A DNA stretch of 64,000 nucleotides from Pseudomonas rhodesiae (lineage in GTDB: Bacteria; Pseudomonadota; Gammaproteobacteria; Pseudomonadales; Pseudomonadaceae): NCBI RefSeq assembly GCF_007858255.1, contig NZ_VFEU01000014.1, positions 1 through 64,000 on the forward strand, read 5' to 3'. Positions within the stretch are counted from its first letter, which is position 1. Every line of letters begins with the position of its first letter. The notes under the pieces are model-generated. The model was given only the letters and a program-made list of their open reading frames with translations. It was not told where the DNA came from and did no database searches. The position numbers and the translations under genes were made by a program. Shown one piece after another: positions 18,296 through 29,693 of this stretch.

Positions 18296-18323
18296 AAAAA
18301 AGGGCGACCGAAGTCGCCCTTTT
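18296..18323 (-). terminator. rpsA Rho-independent terminator
   Basis: Read on the minus strand, a GGGCGAC stem with a TTCG loop and its GTCGCCC partner is followed by six T residues. It lies just after the rpsA stop codon. The group II intron remnant begins at the very next base. Confidence 0.9.
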
Positions 18324-18342
18324 CCTACAGCTTTTACAGAAC

Positions 18343-20028
18343 TTAGTTCTGCTTAGCCATTGCTTCGCGCAGCAGGGAGGCCATGGTGGTCTCGCCTTGT
18401 GCAGCTTCTGGAGCCGATTTCAGGCTCTGGATAGCTTCTTTCTCTTCCACTTCGTCTTTCGACTTGATGGAGAGTTGGATTACGCGGCTCTTGCGGTCAA
18501 CGCTGATGATCTTGGCTTCTACTTCCTGGCCTTCTTTCAGAACGTTGCGCGCGTCTTCAACGCGGTCACGGCTGATTTCGGAGGCTTTCAGAGTCGCTTC
18601 GATATCGTCGGCCAGAGTGATGATGGCGCCTTTAGCGTCAACTTCTTTCACAGTGCCCTTAACGATTGCGCCTTTGTCGTTCTCTTGAACGTACTCGGAG
18701 AACGGATCGCTTTCCAGTTGCTTGATACCCAGGGAGATGCGCTCGCGCTCTGGGTCAACCGACAGGATAACGGTGTCCAGCTCGTCGCCCTTCTTGAAAC
18801 GACGAACAGCTTCTTCGCCCACTTCGTTCCAGGAGATGTCGGACAGGTGAACCAGGCCGTCAATGCCGCCGTCCAGACCAATGAAGATACCGAAATCGGT
18901 GATCGACTTGATGGTGCCGGAGATTTTATCGCCCTTGTTGAACTGGCCAGAGAAATCTTCCCATGGGTTAGATTTGCACTGCTTGATGCCCAGGGAGATA
19001 CGACGACGCTCTTCGTCGATGTCCAGAACCATAACTTCCACTTCGTCGCCGACTTGTACGACTTTCGAAGGGTGGATGTTTTTGTTGGTCCAGTCCATTT
19101 CGGAAACGTGCACCAGGCCTTCCACGCCTTCTTCCAGCTCAGCGAAGCAGCCGTAGTCGGTCAGGTTGGTAACACGCGCGGTCACGCGAGTGCCTTCTGG
19201 GTAACGTGCTTTGATAGCAACCCATGGATCTTCGCCCAGCTGCTTCAAGCCCAGGGAAACGCGGTTGCGCTCACGATCGTACTTCAGAACCTTGACATCG
19301 ATCTCGTCGCCAACATTGACGATTTCGGAAGGATGCTTGATACGCTTCCAAGCCATGTCGGTAATGTGCAGCAGGCCATCGACGCCACCCAGATCGACGA
19401 ATGCGCCGTAATCGGTGAGGTTTTTGACGATACCTTTGACTTGTTGGCCTTCCTGCAGGGATTCCAGCAGAGCTTCACGCTCGGCGGAGTTCTCTGCTTC
19501 CAGTACGCTGCGACGGGAAACGACAACGTTGTTGCGCTTCTGGTCGAGCTTGATGACCTTGAATTCGAGTTCTTTGCCTTCCAGGTGCGTGGTGTCGCGC
19601 ACTGGACGAACGTCGACCAAAGAACCTGGCAGGAACGCACGGATGCCGTTAACGTCGACAGTGAAGCCGCCTTTAACCTTACCGTTGATAACGCCCTTGA
19701 CCACTTCTTCAGCTGCGAAGGCTGCTTCGAGAACAATCCAGCATTCAGCGCGCTTGGCTTTTTCACGGGACAGCTTGGTTTCACCGAAACCGTCTTCAAC
19801 CGAGTCCAGAGCAACGTGAACTTCGTCACCGACATTGATTGTCAGATCACCAGCATCGTTGTAGAACTGTTCCAGCGGGATCAGAGCTTCAGACTTCAGA
19901 CCAGCGTGAACGGTTACCCAGCGAGCTTGGTAATCGATATCAACGATAACACCGGTGATGATGGAGCCTGCCTGAAGGTTCAGGGTTTTTAGGCTTTCTT
20001 CAAAGAGTTCCGCAAAGCTTTCGCTCAT
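18343..20028 (-). CDS. rpsA: 30S ribosomal protein S1
   Basis: mRNA-binding ribosomal protein of 561 residues with six S1 OB-fold repeats. The first two bind the ribosome; later repeats share the pattern [24 protein letters not shown] and [13 protein letters not shown]. I chose the ATG at 20028 ([13 protein letters not shown]) with AGGA six bases upstream; an in-frame start at 20073 would add residues unlike the family. It lies 119 bases after cmk, as in most gammaproteobacteria. Confidence 0.97.
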   Translation of the reverse strand: [561 protein letters not shown]

Positions 20029-20147
20029 TTTAATTCCTGTTGATAAGGGCGAAGAATACGCCCATCTCCACACCCCAGACGGTGTGGGTCAGTTTCAATT
20101 AAAAGAAGCACCGCAGGACTATGACTGGTCCCCTGCAGCCTTCTTGG

Positions 20148-20837
20148 TCACCCGGCGATATCGCGAATGGCGATCTCGCTCATGATGCGTTCCAGCACCT
20201 GCTCGATGGACAACTCCGTGGAATCCAGCTGTATGGCATCGGCCGCCGGTTTGAGCGGGGCTACTGCGCGCTGGGTATCACGCTCATCGCGTGCACGGAT
20301 CTCATCTAGCAGACTCGACAGACTAACACCATCGACTTTGCCCTTCAACTGCAAGTAGCGGCGGCGCGCCCGCTCCTCGGCGCTGGCCGTCAGAAAAATC
20401 TTCAGCGGCGCCTCGGGAAATACCACAGTGCCCATATCGCGCCCATCGGCGACCAGGCCCGGGGGCTCCTGAAACGCCCGCTGGCGCTGCAGCAGTGCAT
20501 CCCGTACGGCCGGCAACGCCGCCACTTGGGACGCTCCGGAGCCGACATCTTCAGTGCGAATGGCATCACTGACTTCGTCGCCCTCCAGAATGATGCGCTG
20601 CAGTTGACCGTCTGTCGCGGCGATGAATTGCACATCCAGATGAGCAGCAAGCTGGGTCAGCAACGCTTCATTGGTCAGGTCGACCCCGTGGTTACGCGCG
20701 GCGAACGCCAGCAAGCGATACAGCGCGCCGGAATCCAGCAGGCCCCAGCCAAGGCGCTTTGCCAGGATGCCGGCGATCGTGCCTTTACCCGAACCGCTTG
20801 GCCCGTCGATGGTTATCACCGGTGCTTTGATATTCAC
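20148..20837 (-). CDS. cmk: Cytidylate kinase
   Basis: Transfers phosphate from ATP to CMP and dCMP. The P-loop GPSGSGKGT is near the N-terminus, with DSGALYR (CMP site), DGRDMGTVVFP and the lid region EERARRRYLQL. The start is the GTG at 20837, preceded by AGAGG and overlapping the aroA stop by four bases (GTGA); this gives 229 residues beginning MNIKAPVITIDG, the family N-terminus. An upstream in-frame start at 20879 is unlikely. Confidence 0.95.
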   Translation of the reverse strand: MNIKAPVITIDGPSGSGKGTIAGILAKRLGWGLLDSGALYRLLAFAARNHGVDLTNEALLTQLAAHLDVQFIAATDGQLQRIILEGDEVSDAIRTEDVGSGASQVAALPAVRDALLQRQRAFQEPPGLVADGRDMGTVVFPEAPLKIFLTASAEERARRRYLQLKGKVDGVSLSSLLDEIRARDERDTQRAVAPLKPAADAIQLDSTELSIEQVLERIMSEIAIRDIAG

Positions 20838-23080
20838 AATTGAGCCTCTTGGGCAACACGGATGCCGACTTGGGCACACAGTGTAAGAAAATTCGGAAAA
20901 GACGTAGCAACATTGGCGCAGTCATGGATATGAATCGGCGCAGCCGCCCGCAACCCAGCCACACTAAAGGCCATGGCAATGCGATGGTCCCCATGGGCAT
21001 GAACCTCACCCCCCGCCATCGGGCCGCCGTCAATGATAAGCCCATCAGGGGTGGCTTCACACTTCACGCCCAGCGCCAACAGACCGTCGGCCATGACCTG
21101 GATACGATCGGACTCCTTGACCCGCAACTCTTGCGCGCCGCGCAAAACGGTTCGCCCTTCAGCGCACGCCGCCGCGATAAACAATACTGGAAACTCATCG
21201 ATCGCCAACGGCACCAGGGCCTCGGGGATTTCAATACCCGTCAGCGCAGCCGCACGCACCCGCAGGTCGGCTACTGGCTCGCCCCCCACTTCACGGGGAT
21301 TTTCCAGCGTGATATCCGCGCCCATCAGCCGCAGGATATCGATCACGCCGGTGCGTGTCGGGTTGATGCCAACATGCTCCAGCACCAGCTCGGAACCCTC
21401 CGCAATTGAAGCCGCCACCATAAAGAACGCCGCCGACGAGATATCTCCCGGTACTTCAATATGGGTCGCCTTGAGCGCATGGCCGGATTCAACCGATGCC
21501 GTCGCCCCGTCCACCGCCACGGGATAACCAAAGCCGCGCAACATACGCTCGGTATGATCACGGGTTGGCGCCGGTTCAGTCACCGCGGTCTTGCCATTGG
21601 CATACAGACCGGCCAGCAGCAGGCAGGATTTAACCTGGGCGCTGGCCATCGGCAGCGTGTAGGTCAAACCCTTCAGGGACTGGCCACCGCGAATAGTCAA
21701 CGGTGGTCGCCCTTGCGGGCCGGTTTCGATCTGCGCGCCCATTTCACGCAGCGGCTCGGCCACGCGGTTCATCGGGCGATTGGACAGCGACGCGTCGCCA
21801 GTCAATACGCTGTCGAAGCTTTGCGCAGCCAGCAACCCACAGAGCAAGCGCATGGATGTGCCGGAGTTACCCAGATAAATCGGCCCGGGCGCAGGTTTCA
21901 GACCGTGCAGCCCCACCCCATGGATGCTCACGCGACCATGGTGCGGACCTTCGATCACCACCCCCATGTCGCGAAACGCCTGCAAGGTCGCCAGGGCATC
22001 TTCGCCTTCAAGAAAGCCTTCGATTTCGGTCACGCCGTCGGCCAATGAGCCCAGCATGATGGAGCGATGGGAGATCGACTTATCCCCGGGCACCCGGATA
22101 CGCCCACTGAGGCGGCCACCTGGATTGGCGAGAAAGGTCAACGCATCGGCGTTCACAGCGGTTTCCATATAGGCCCGGCGAGCCAGGATCTTGCTGAAAT
22201 GTTCACGCGCCACCCGCGCACGGGTGAACACGCCCAATAATTGATGGCCATCCCCGGCGTCGACCGCATCGCGCAAAGCGTCGAGATCGCTGCGGAAGGT
22301 GTCCAGGGTGCGCAACACCGCCTCGCGATTAGCCAGGAAGATGTCGTGCCACATCACCGGGTCGCTGCCGGCAATACGCGTGAAATCGCGGAAACCTCCG
22401 GCGGCGTAACGGAAAATCTCAAGGTTCTCGTTGCGCTTGGCCAACGAATCCACCAGGCCAAAGGCAAGTAAATGCGGCAAATGACTGGTCGCCGCCAGCA
22501 CTTCATCGTGCCGCTCGACCTGCATATGCTCCACATCCGCCCCTAGCTCGCGCCACAGACGATCCACCACCGCCAAGGCCGCTGGATCCGTTTGCTCAAG
22601 CGGCGTCAGGATGACCTTATGCCGGCGGAACAACTGCGCATTCGACGCCTCCACCCCGCTCTGCTCGGAGCCGGCAATCGGATGCCCAGGCACGAAGCGC
22701 GCGGGCATGCCGCCAAAGGCCCGTTGCGCCGCGCGCACCACATTGCCCTTGGCACTGCCGACATCAGTCAGGATCGCTTGCCCCAGGTCCATCTGAGCCA
22801 GCACTGCAAGCAGCTTTTCCATGGCCAGGATGGGCACGGCGAGCTGGATCACGTCAGCACCTTTACACGCGAGCGCCAGGTCGGCTTCACAGCGATCCAC
22901 CACGCCCAACTCAACGGCCAGTTGGCGCGATTGCGGGTCCAGGTCGACGCCCACTACTTCACCGCACAGCCCGCTTTCACGCAGGCCCTTGGCGAAGGAA
23001 CCGCCGATCAAGCCCAGACCCACTACCACCAGGCGACCGATCATAGGCACAGCAGGTTGCAATGCAGTGACATCAACCAC
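20834..23080 (-). CDS. tyrA-aroA: Prephenate dehydrogenase / EPSP synthase fusion
   Basis: Two-domain enzyme of 748 residues. The N-terminal ~300 residues are an NAD-dependent TyrA-type dehydrogenase (VVVGLGLIGGSFAKGL; HPIAGSEQSGVEA) for tyrosine synthesis. The C-terminal ~440 residues are AroA, which joins shikimate-3-phosphate and PEP, with GDKSISHRSIMLGSLA, LGNSGTSMRLLCG, RVKESDRI and HGDHRIAMAFSVAG. This fusion is typical of Pseudomonas. The start is a GTG at 23080 with AAGG ten bases upstream; it overlaps the hisC end by eight bases. An ATG at 23044 is the alternative. Confidence 0.95.
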   Translation of the reverse strand: MVDVTALQPAVPMIGRLVVVGLGLIGGSFAKGLRESGLCGEVVGVDLDPQSRQLAVELGVVDRCEADLALACKGADVIQLAVPILAMEKLLAVLAQMDLGQAILTDVGSAKGNVVRAAQRAFGGMPARFVPGHPIAGSEQSGVEASNAQLFRRHKVILTPLEQTDPAALAVVDRLWRELGADVEHMQVERHDEVLAATSHLPHLLAFGLVDSLAKRNENLEIFRYAAGGFRDFTRIAGSDPVMWHDIFLANREAVLRTLDTFRSDLDALRDAVDAGDGHQLLGVFTRARVAREHFSKILARRAYMETAVNADALTFLANPGGRLSGRIRVPGDKSISHRSIMLGSLADGVTEIEGFLEGEDALATLQAFRDMGVVIEGPHHGRVSIHGVGLHGLKPAPGPIYLGNSGTSMRLLCGLLAAQSFDSVLTGDASLSNRPMNRVAEPLREMGAQIETGPQGRPPLTIRGGQSLKGLTYTLPMASAQVKSCLLLAGLYANGKTAVTEPAPTRDHTERMLRGFGYPVAVDGATASVESGHALKATHIEVPGDISSAAFFMVAASIAEGSELVLEHVGINPTRTGVIDILRLMGADITLENPREVGGEPVADLRVRAAALTGIEIPEALVPLAIDEFPVLFIAAACAEGRTVLRGAQELRVKESDRIQVMADGLLALGVKCEATPDGLIIDGGPMAGGEVHAHGDHRIAMAFSVAGLRAAAPIHIHDCANVATSFPNFLTLCAQVGIRVAQEAQL

Positions 23081-24185
23081 GGGCCAGAACCTTGGCCAAC
23101 GCCTCCAGGAAGCGACTGTTTTCAGCCGGCAAGCCGATGGTGATACGCAGGTGGTTCGGCATCCCGTAGTTGTCCACCGGGCGCACGATCACACCTTCGC
23201 GCAGCAACCCTTGAAATATCGGCGCAGCCACTTGGCCCAGATCGACACAGATAAAGTTGCCCTTGGACGCAATCCAGCCCAGGCCCAATGCGCGGAAGCC
23301 ATCCTGCAACTGCTGCATACCGCTTTCATTGAGGCGACGGCTTTCTTCCAGGTAGTCGACATCCTTCACCGCCGCACAGGCCGCCGCCAGGGCGAGGCTG
23401 TTGACGTTGAACGGTTGGCGCACGCGGTTCAGCACATCGGCGACCACCGCGCTCGACAGGCCATAGCCCACCCGCAGCGACGCCAGGCCATAGGCCTTGG
23501 AAAACGTGCGCGACACCAGCAGGTTCGGATACGCCGCGAGGAAATCCAGGCCGTCCGGCAGGTCGCTGCCTTCGGCGTACTCGATGTAGGCTTCGTCCAG
23601 CACCACCAGCACATGCTCCGGCACGTCCTGCAGGAAGTCGTTCAAGGCTTCGGCACCGAACCAGGTGCCGGTGGGGTTGTTCGGATTGGCGATAAATACC
23701 ACGCGGGTCTGGGCGTCGATGGCCGCCAGCATGGCCGGCAGGTCATGCCCCCACTCCTTGGCTGGAATCACCCGCGCCTCGGCACCAACGGCCTGAGTCA
23801 CGATCGGGTAGACCGCGAACGCGTGCTCGCTGAACACCGCATTCAGGCCCGGGGCCAGATAAGCACGGCCTACCAACTCAAGAATGTCGTTGGAGCCGTT
23901 GCCCAGGGTCACCTGGTTCAGTTCCACCCGGCATTGTTCCGCCAACAAGGACTTGAGTGCGAAGCCATTGCCGTCCGGATAACGGGTCAGCTCCGCCAGC
24001 TCTTCACGAATCGCCGCCAACACCTTGGGGCTTGGGCCCAACGGGTTCTCGTTACTGGCCAGCTTGACGATGTTGGCCGGATCCAGGTTCAACTCGCGCG
24101 CCAGCTCGTCCACCGGCTTGCCCGGAACGTAAGGCGACAGTTGTTGCACGCCCGGCTGAGCCAGGGCGAGGAAGTTGCCACTCAT
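23073..24185 (-). CDS. hisC: Histidinol-phosphate aminotransferase
   Basis: PLP enzyme of 370 residues that makes histidinol phosphate from imidazole acetol phosphate and, in this operon type, may also aminate aromatic keto acids. The cofactor lysine is in SRTFSKAYGLASLRVGYG; NPNNPTGTW and LDEAYIEY are family motifs. It lies between pheA and tyrA-aroA, nine bases from pheA, which fits a role in aromatic amino acid synthesis. Pseudomonas usually has a second hisC in the his operon. Confidence 0.93.
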   Translation of the reverse strand: MSGNFLALAQPGVQQLSPYVPGKPVDELARELNLDPANIVKLASNENPLGPSPKVLAAIREELAELTRYPDGNGFALKSLLAEQCRVELNQVTLGNGSNDILELVGRAYLAPGLNAVFSEHAFAVYPIVTQAVGAEARVIPAKEWGHDLPAMLAAIDAQTRVVFIANPNNPTGTWFGAEALNDFLQDVPEHVLVVLDEAYIEYAEGSDLPDGLDFLAAYPNLLVSRTFSKAYGLASLRVGYGLSSAVVADVLNRVRQPFNVNSLALAAACAAVKDVDYLEESRRLNESGMQQLQDGFRALGLGWIASKGNFICVDLGQVAAPIFQGLLREGVIVRPVDNYGMPNHLRITIGLPAENSRFLEALAKVLARG

Positions 24186-24194
24186 GTTAACGCC

Positions 24195-25289
24195 TCACAA
24201 AACCGCTTTCGGGTAGGAGCCCAGCACCTTGAGTGCCACGGCTTCCTGACTGATTTTCTCGAGCACGCCTTTGACCAGCGGGTCGCGGTGATGGCCGACG
24301 AAATCGATAAAGAACACGTAGGTCCATTTACCGCTGCGCGAAGGCCGAGTCTCGATGCGCGTCAGATCGATCCCGTTATCATGGAACGGCACCAGCAGCT
24401 CATGCAGGGCGCCGGGCTTGTTGCTCATGGACACGATGATCGAGGTCTTGTCGTCGCCGGTCGGCGGCACTTCCTGATTGCCGATCATCAAAAAGCGCGT
24501 GGAGTTGTCCGGGCGGTCTTCGATTTTTTCCGCCAGGCGCGTCAGGCCGTACAGGCCCGCGGCCATATCCCCAGCGATCGCCGCTGAGTTCCACTCGCCC
24601 TTGACCCGCTTGGCCGCTTCGGCGTTGCTGGACACCGCCACGCGCTCGACATTCGGGTAGTGGGCATCCAGCCACTTGCGGCACTGAGCCAGGGACTGAG
24701 CGTGGGAATAGATGCGGCTGATGCTGTCGGTCTTGGTGTTCTCGCCCACCAACAAGTGGTGGTGGATACGCAGCTCCACTTCGCCACAGATCACCATGTC
24801 GTGTTCAAGGAAGCTGTCGAGGGTGTGGTTGACCGCACCTTCGGTGGAATTCTCCACCGGCACCACGCCAAAATTCACCGCCCCGGCCGCCACTTCGCGG
24901 AACACTTCGTCGATCGCCGCCATTGGTTTGCTGATCACCGCGTGGCCGAAGTGCTTCATGGCCGCCGCTTGTGTAAAAGTGCCCTCAGGACCGAGGTACG
25001 CCACTTTCAGCGGCTGCTCCAGGGCCAGGCACGACGACATGATTTCACGGAACAACCGCGCCATCTCTTCGTTGCCCAGCGGGCCCTTGTTGCGCTCCAT
25101 TACGCGCTTGAGCACTTGGGCTTCGCGTTCAGGGCGGTAGAACACCGGCACTTCGCCTTCGGCTAGGGACGCCATCTTCACTCGCGCCACTTCCTGGGCG
25201 CATCGCGCGCGCTCGCTGATCAGCTCCAGGACTTTCTCGTCCAGGCTGTCAATGCGAACGCGCAGGGCCTTGAGTTCTTGTTCAGACAT
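24195..25289 (-). CDS. pheA: Chorismate mutase / prephenate dehydratase
   Basis: P-protein of 364 residues for phenylalanine synthesis. Residues 1-90 are an AroQ-type chorismate mutase (LRVRIDSLDEKVLELISERARCAQ). The dehydratase domain follows (VAYLGPEGTFTQAAA; GVVPVENSTEGAVN; NSTRFLMIG). The C-terminal ACT domain (KPGALHELLVPFHDNGIDLTRIETRPSR) is the phenylalanine-binding regulatory part. Its ATG overlaps the serC stop by one base (TAATG). Confidence 0.95.
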   Translation of the reverse strand: MSEQELKALRVRIDSLDEKVLELISERARCAQEVARVKMASLAEGEVPVFYRPEREAQVLKRVMERNKGPLGNEEMARLFREIMSSCLALEQPLKVAYLGPEGTFTQAAAMKHFGHAVISKPMAAIDEVFREVAAGAVNFGVVPVENSTEGAVNHTLDSFLEHDMVICGEVELRIHHHLLVGENTKTDSISRIYSHAQSLAQCRKWLDAHYPNVERVAVSSNAEAAKRVKGEWNSAAIAGDMAAGLYGLTRLAEKIEDRPDNSTRFLMIGNQEVPPTGDDKTSIIVSMSNKPGALHELLVPFHDNGIDLTRIETRPSRSGKWTYVFFIDFVGHHRDPLVKGVLEKISQEAVALKVLGSYPKAVL

Positions 25290-26374
25290 TAGCCGTGTTC
25301 CTTTTCGAACTCTGCCATGTAGGCCACCAGCGCGTTGATCGCGTTGATGTCGACAGCGTTGTAGATGGAGGCGCGCATGCCACCTACCGAACGGTGGCCT
25401 TTGAGGTTGAGCAGACCGCGTTCGTCGGCACCGGCCAGGAACGGCTTGTCCAGGCGATCATCGGCCAGGCGGAACGGTACGTTCATCCACGAGCGATCCG
25501 TTTTGTTGATCGGGTTGCTGTAGAGGCCGCTGGCGTCGATGAAGTCGTACAGGGTGCGCTTCTTCACTTCGTTAAGCTTGCCCATGGCAGCCACACCGCC
25601 CTGCTCCTTGAGCCACTCAAACACCAGGCCCGACAGGTACCAGGCGAATGCCGGCGGCGTGTTGTACATCGAGCCGTTATCGGCCGCGACCTTGTAGTTG
25701 AGCATGGTCGGGCACAGCGAACGGGCGCGGCCCAGCAGGTCTTCGCGGATGATGTTGACCAGGATGCCGCTCGGGCCGATGTTCTTCTGCGCGCCGGCGT
25801 AGATCATGCCGTATTTGGACACATCGATCGGGCGCGAGAGGATGTCCGAGGACATGTCGCACACCAACGGGACGTCACCGACTTCCGGCACCCAGTCGAA
25901 CTCCAGGCCTCCGATGGTTTCGTTCTGTACGTAGTGCACGTAGGCCGCGTCCTTCGACAGCTTCCACTCGTTCTGACCGGGAATCGCGAAATAGTCGTAA
26001 GGCTTGGCGGTGCCCGCCACATTGACGTGGCCGTAGCGCGAAGCCTCCTCAATGGCTTTCTGCCCCCAGATACCGGTGTCGATGTAGTCCGCAGTGCCGT
26101 CTTCCGGCAGCAGATTCAGCGGGATCTGGGCGAACTGCTGACTGGCGCCGCCTTGCAGGAACAACACTTTGTAATTGGATGGGATGTCAAGCAAGTCGCG
26201 CAGGTCCTGCTCGGCCTTGGTGGCAATGGACACGAACTCATCGCTGCGATGGCTCATTTCCATCACGGAGAGGCCTTTTCCATGCCAGTCGAGGAGTTCA
26301 CCCTGCGCGCGCTGCAGGACTGCTTCAGGAAGCGCCGCGGGACCGGCACAGAAGTTATAGGCTCTCTTGCTCAC
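25289..26374 (-). CDS. serC: Phosphoserine aminotransferase
   Basis: PLP enzyme of serine and pyridoxine synthesis, 361 residues, the usual length. The start is a GTG at 26374 giving MSKRAYNFCAGPAALPEAVL; a TTG upstream at 26407 would add residues unlike the family. The cofactor lysine is in IYAGAQKNIGPSG, with FLQGGASQQF binding the phosphate. It heads the serC-pheA-hisC-tyrA/aroA-cmk-rpsA run. Confidence 0.95.
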   Translation of the reverse strand: MSKRAYNFCAGPAALPEAVLQRAQGELLDWHGKGLSVMEMSHRSDEFVSIATKAEQDLRDLLDIPSNYKVLFLQGGASQQFAQIPLNLLPEDGTADYIDTGIWGQKAIEEASRYGHVNVAGTAKPYDYFAIPGQNEWKLSKDAAYVHYVQNETIGGLEFDWVPEVGDVPLVCDMSSDILSRPIDVSKYGMIYAGAQKNIGPSGILVNIIREDLLGRARSLCPTMLNYKVAADNGSMYNTPPAFAWYLSGLVFEWLKEQGGVAAMGKLNEVKKRTLYDFIDASGLYSNPINKTDRSWMNVPFRLADDRLDKPFLAGADERGLLNLKGHRSVGGMRASIYNAVDINAINALVAYMAEFEKEHG

Positions 26375-26445
26375 ATCCAATCTCACTCTGATCTGGTGGG
26401 GCTGCAATCATGTTCGGTAACAACCTTTCTCTGGAGCGAACCCTT

Positions 26446-26530
26446 GTGGGAGCTGGCTTGCCGGCGATAGGGGCACCTCGGTAGCGCAGTGATACCGCGG
26501 CGCTGCCATCGCAGGCAAGCCAGCTCCCAC
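26446..26530. repeat. REP doublet (REPIN) between serC and gyrA
   Basis: Two inverted REP copies, GTGGGAGCTGGCTTGCC and GGCAAGCCAGCTCCCAC, flank a ~50-base centre. The whole can fold as a long hairpin. It lies between gyrA and serC. Confidence 0.9.
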
Positions 26531-26616
26531 ATTGACCGCGTCCAGCCAAAGGACGTGTTATTTCATAGGGGACAAACAACAAGGGGCGAATCTTCATCCG
26601 CCCCCTGTGTGTCCGC

Positions 26617-29271
<2,655 letters not shown>

Positions 29272-29693
29272 GAGAAGCCTGATTCCTTTTTCGGGTGAAA
29301 CTTCGTCACATCCATATGGGACGAACGAAGCTCGCCGCTGCCGGCAGAGTGCCTGGCAACGACTTACGACAAATCAACGAGTTATGACACGGATCTGCAC
29401 GTTATAGGCCGCCCCTCGGGGTGACCTTGGAAACCGCCGGATGTTATCACAATCGCCGCCACGCACCTATCCCCTTGATGGGCATGGAGCATAGTAAGTT
29501 GACGGATGACAGGCTTGAGGGCGACGAGAGGGGCTCAGAGGTGGGGTGGTGGTATTTTTCGAGGGAGAATCCGAGGGTTTTGTTGACTTTTAGAGCCAAT
29601 CGGGGGCAAGCCCCCTCGCACACTGAAAATGTGAACACAGTCAAATGTGGGAGGGGGCTTGCCACGATGACCATTTCAGCCTCAACATAAACC
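29272..29693. promoter_or_regulatory. gyrA upstream region
   Basis: A 422-base stretch with no gene. The half next to gyrA should hold the gyrA promoter, though I could not pick sure -35/-10 boxes. The half next to mtnA holds a REP doublet. Confidence 0.5.
29601..29663. repeat. REP doublet (REPIN) between gyrA and mtnA
   Basis: GGGGGCAAGCCCCCTC at 29602 and GTGGGAGGGGGCTTGCCA near 29647 form an inverted pair around a short centre. It has the same core as the other REPs of the window. Confidence 0.88.

Noticed and set aside
18067..19992. 641-codon plus-strand frame across rpsA
   Set aside because: It is the antisense shadow of rpsA; the minus strand encodes clear S1 repeats, and the plus frame is rich in Phe/Val/Asp repeats mirroring them.
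22821..24587. 588-codon plus-strand frame across hisC and pheA
   Set aside because: Antisense shadow; the minus strand carries complete hisC and pheA with all catalytic motifs.
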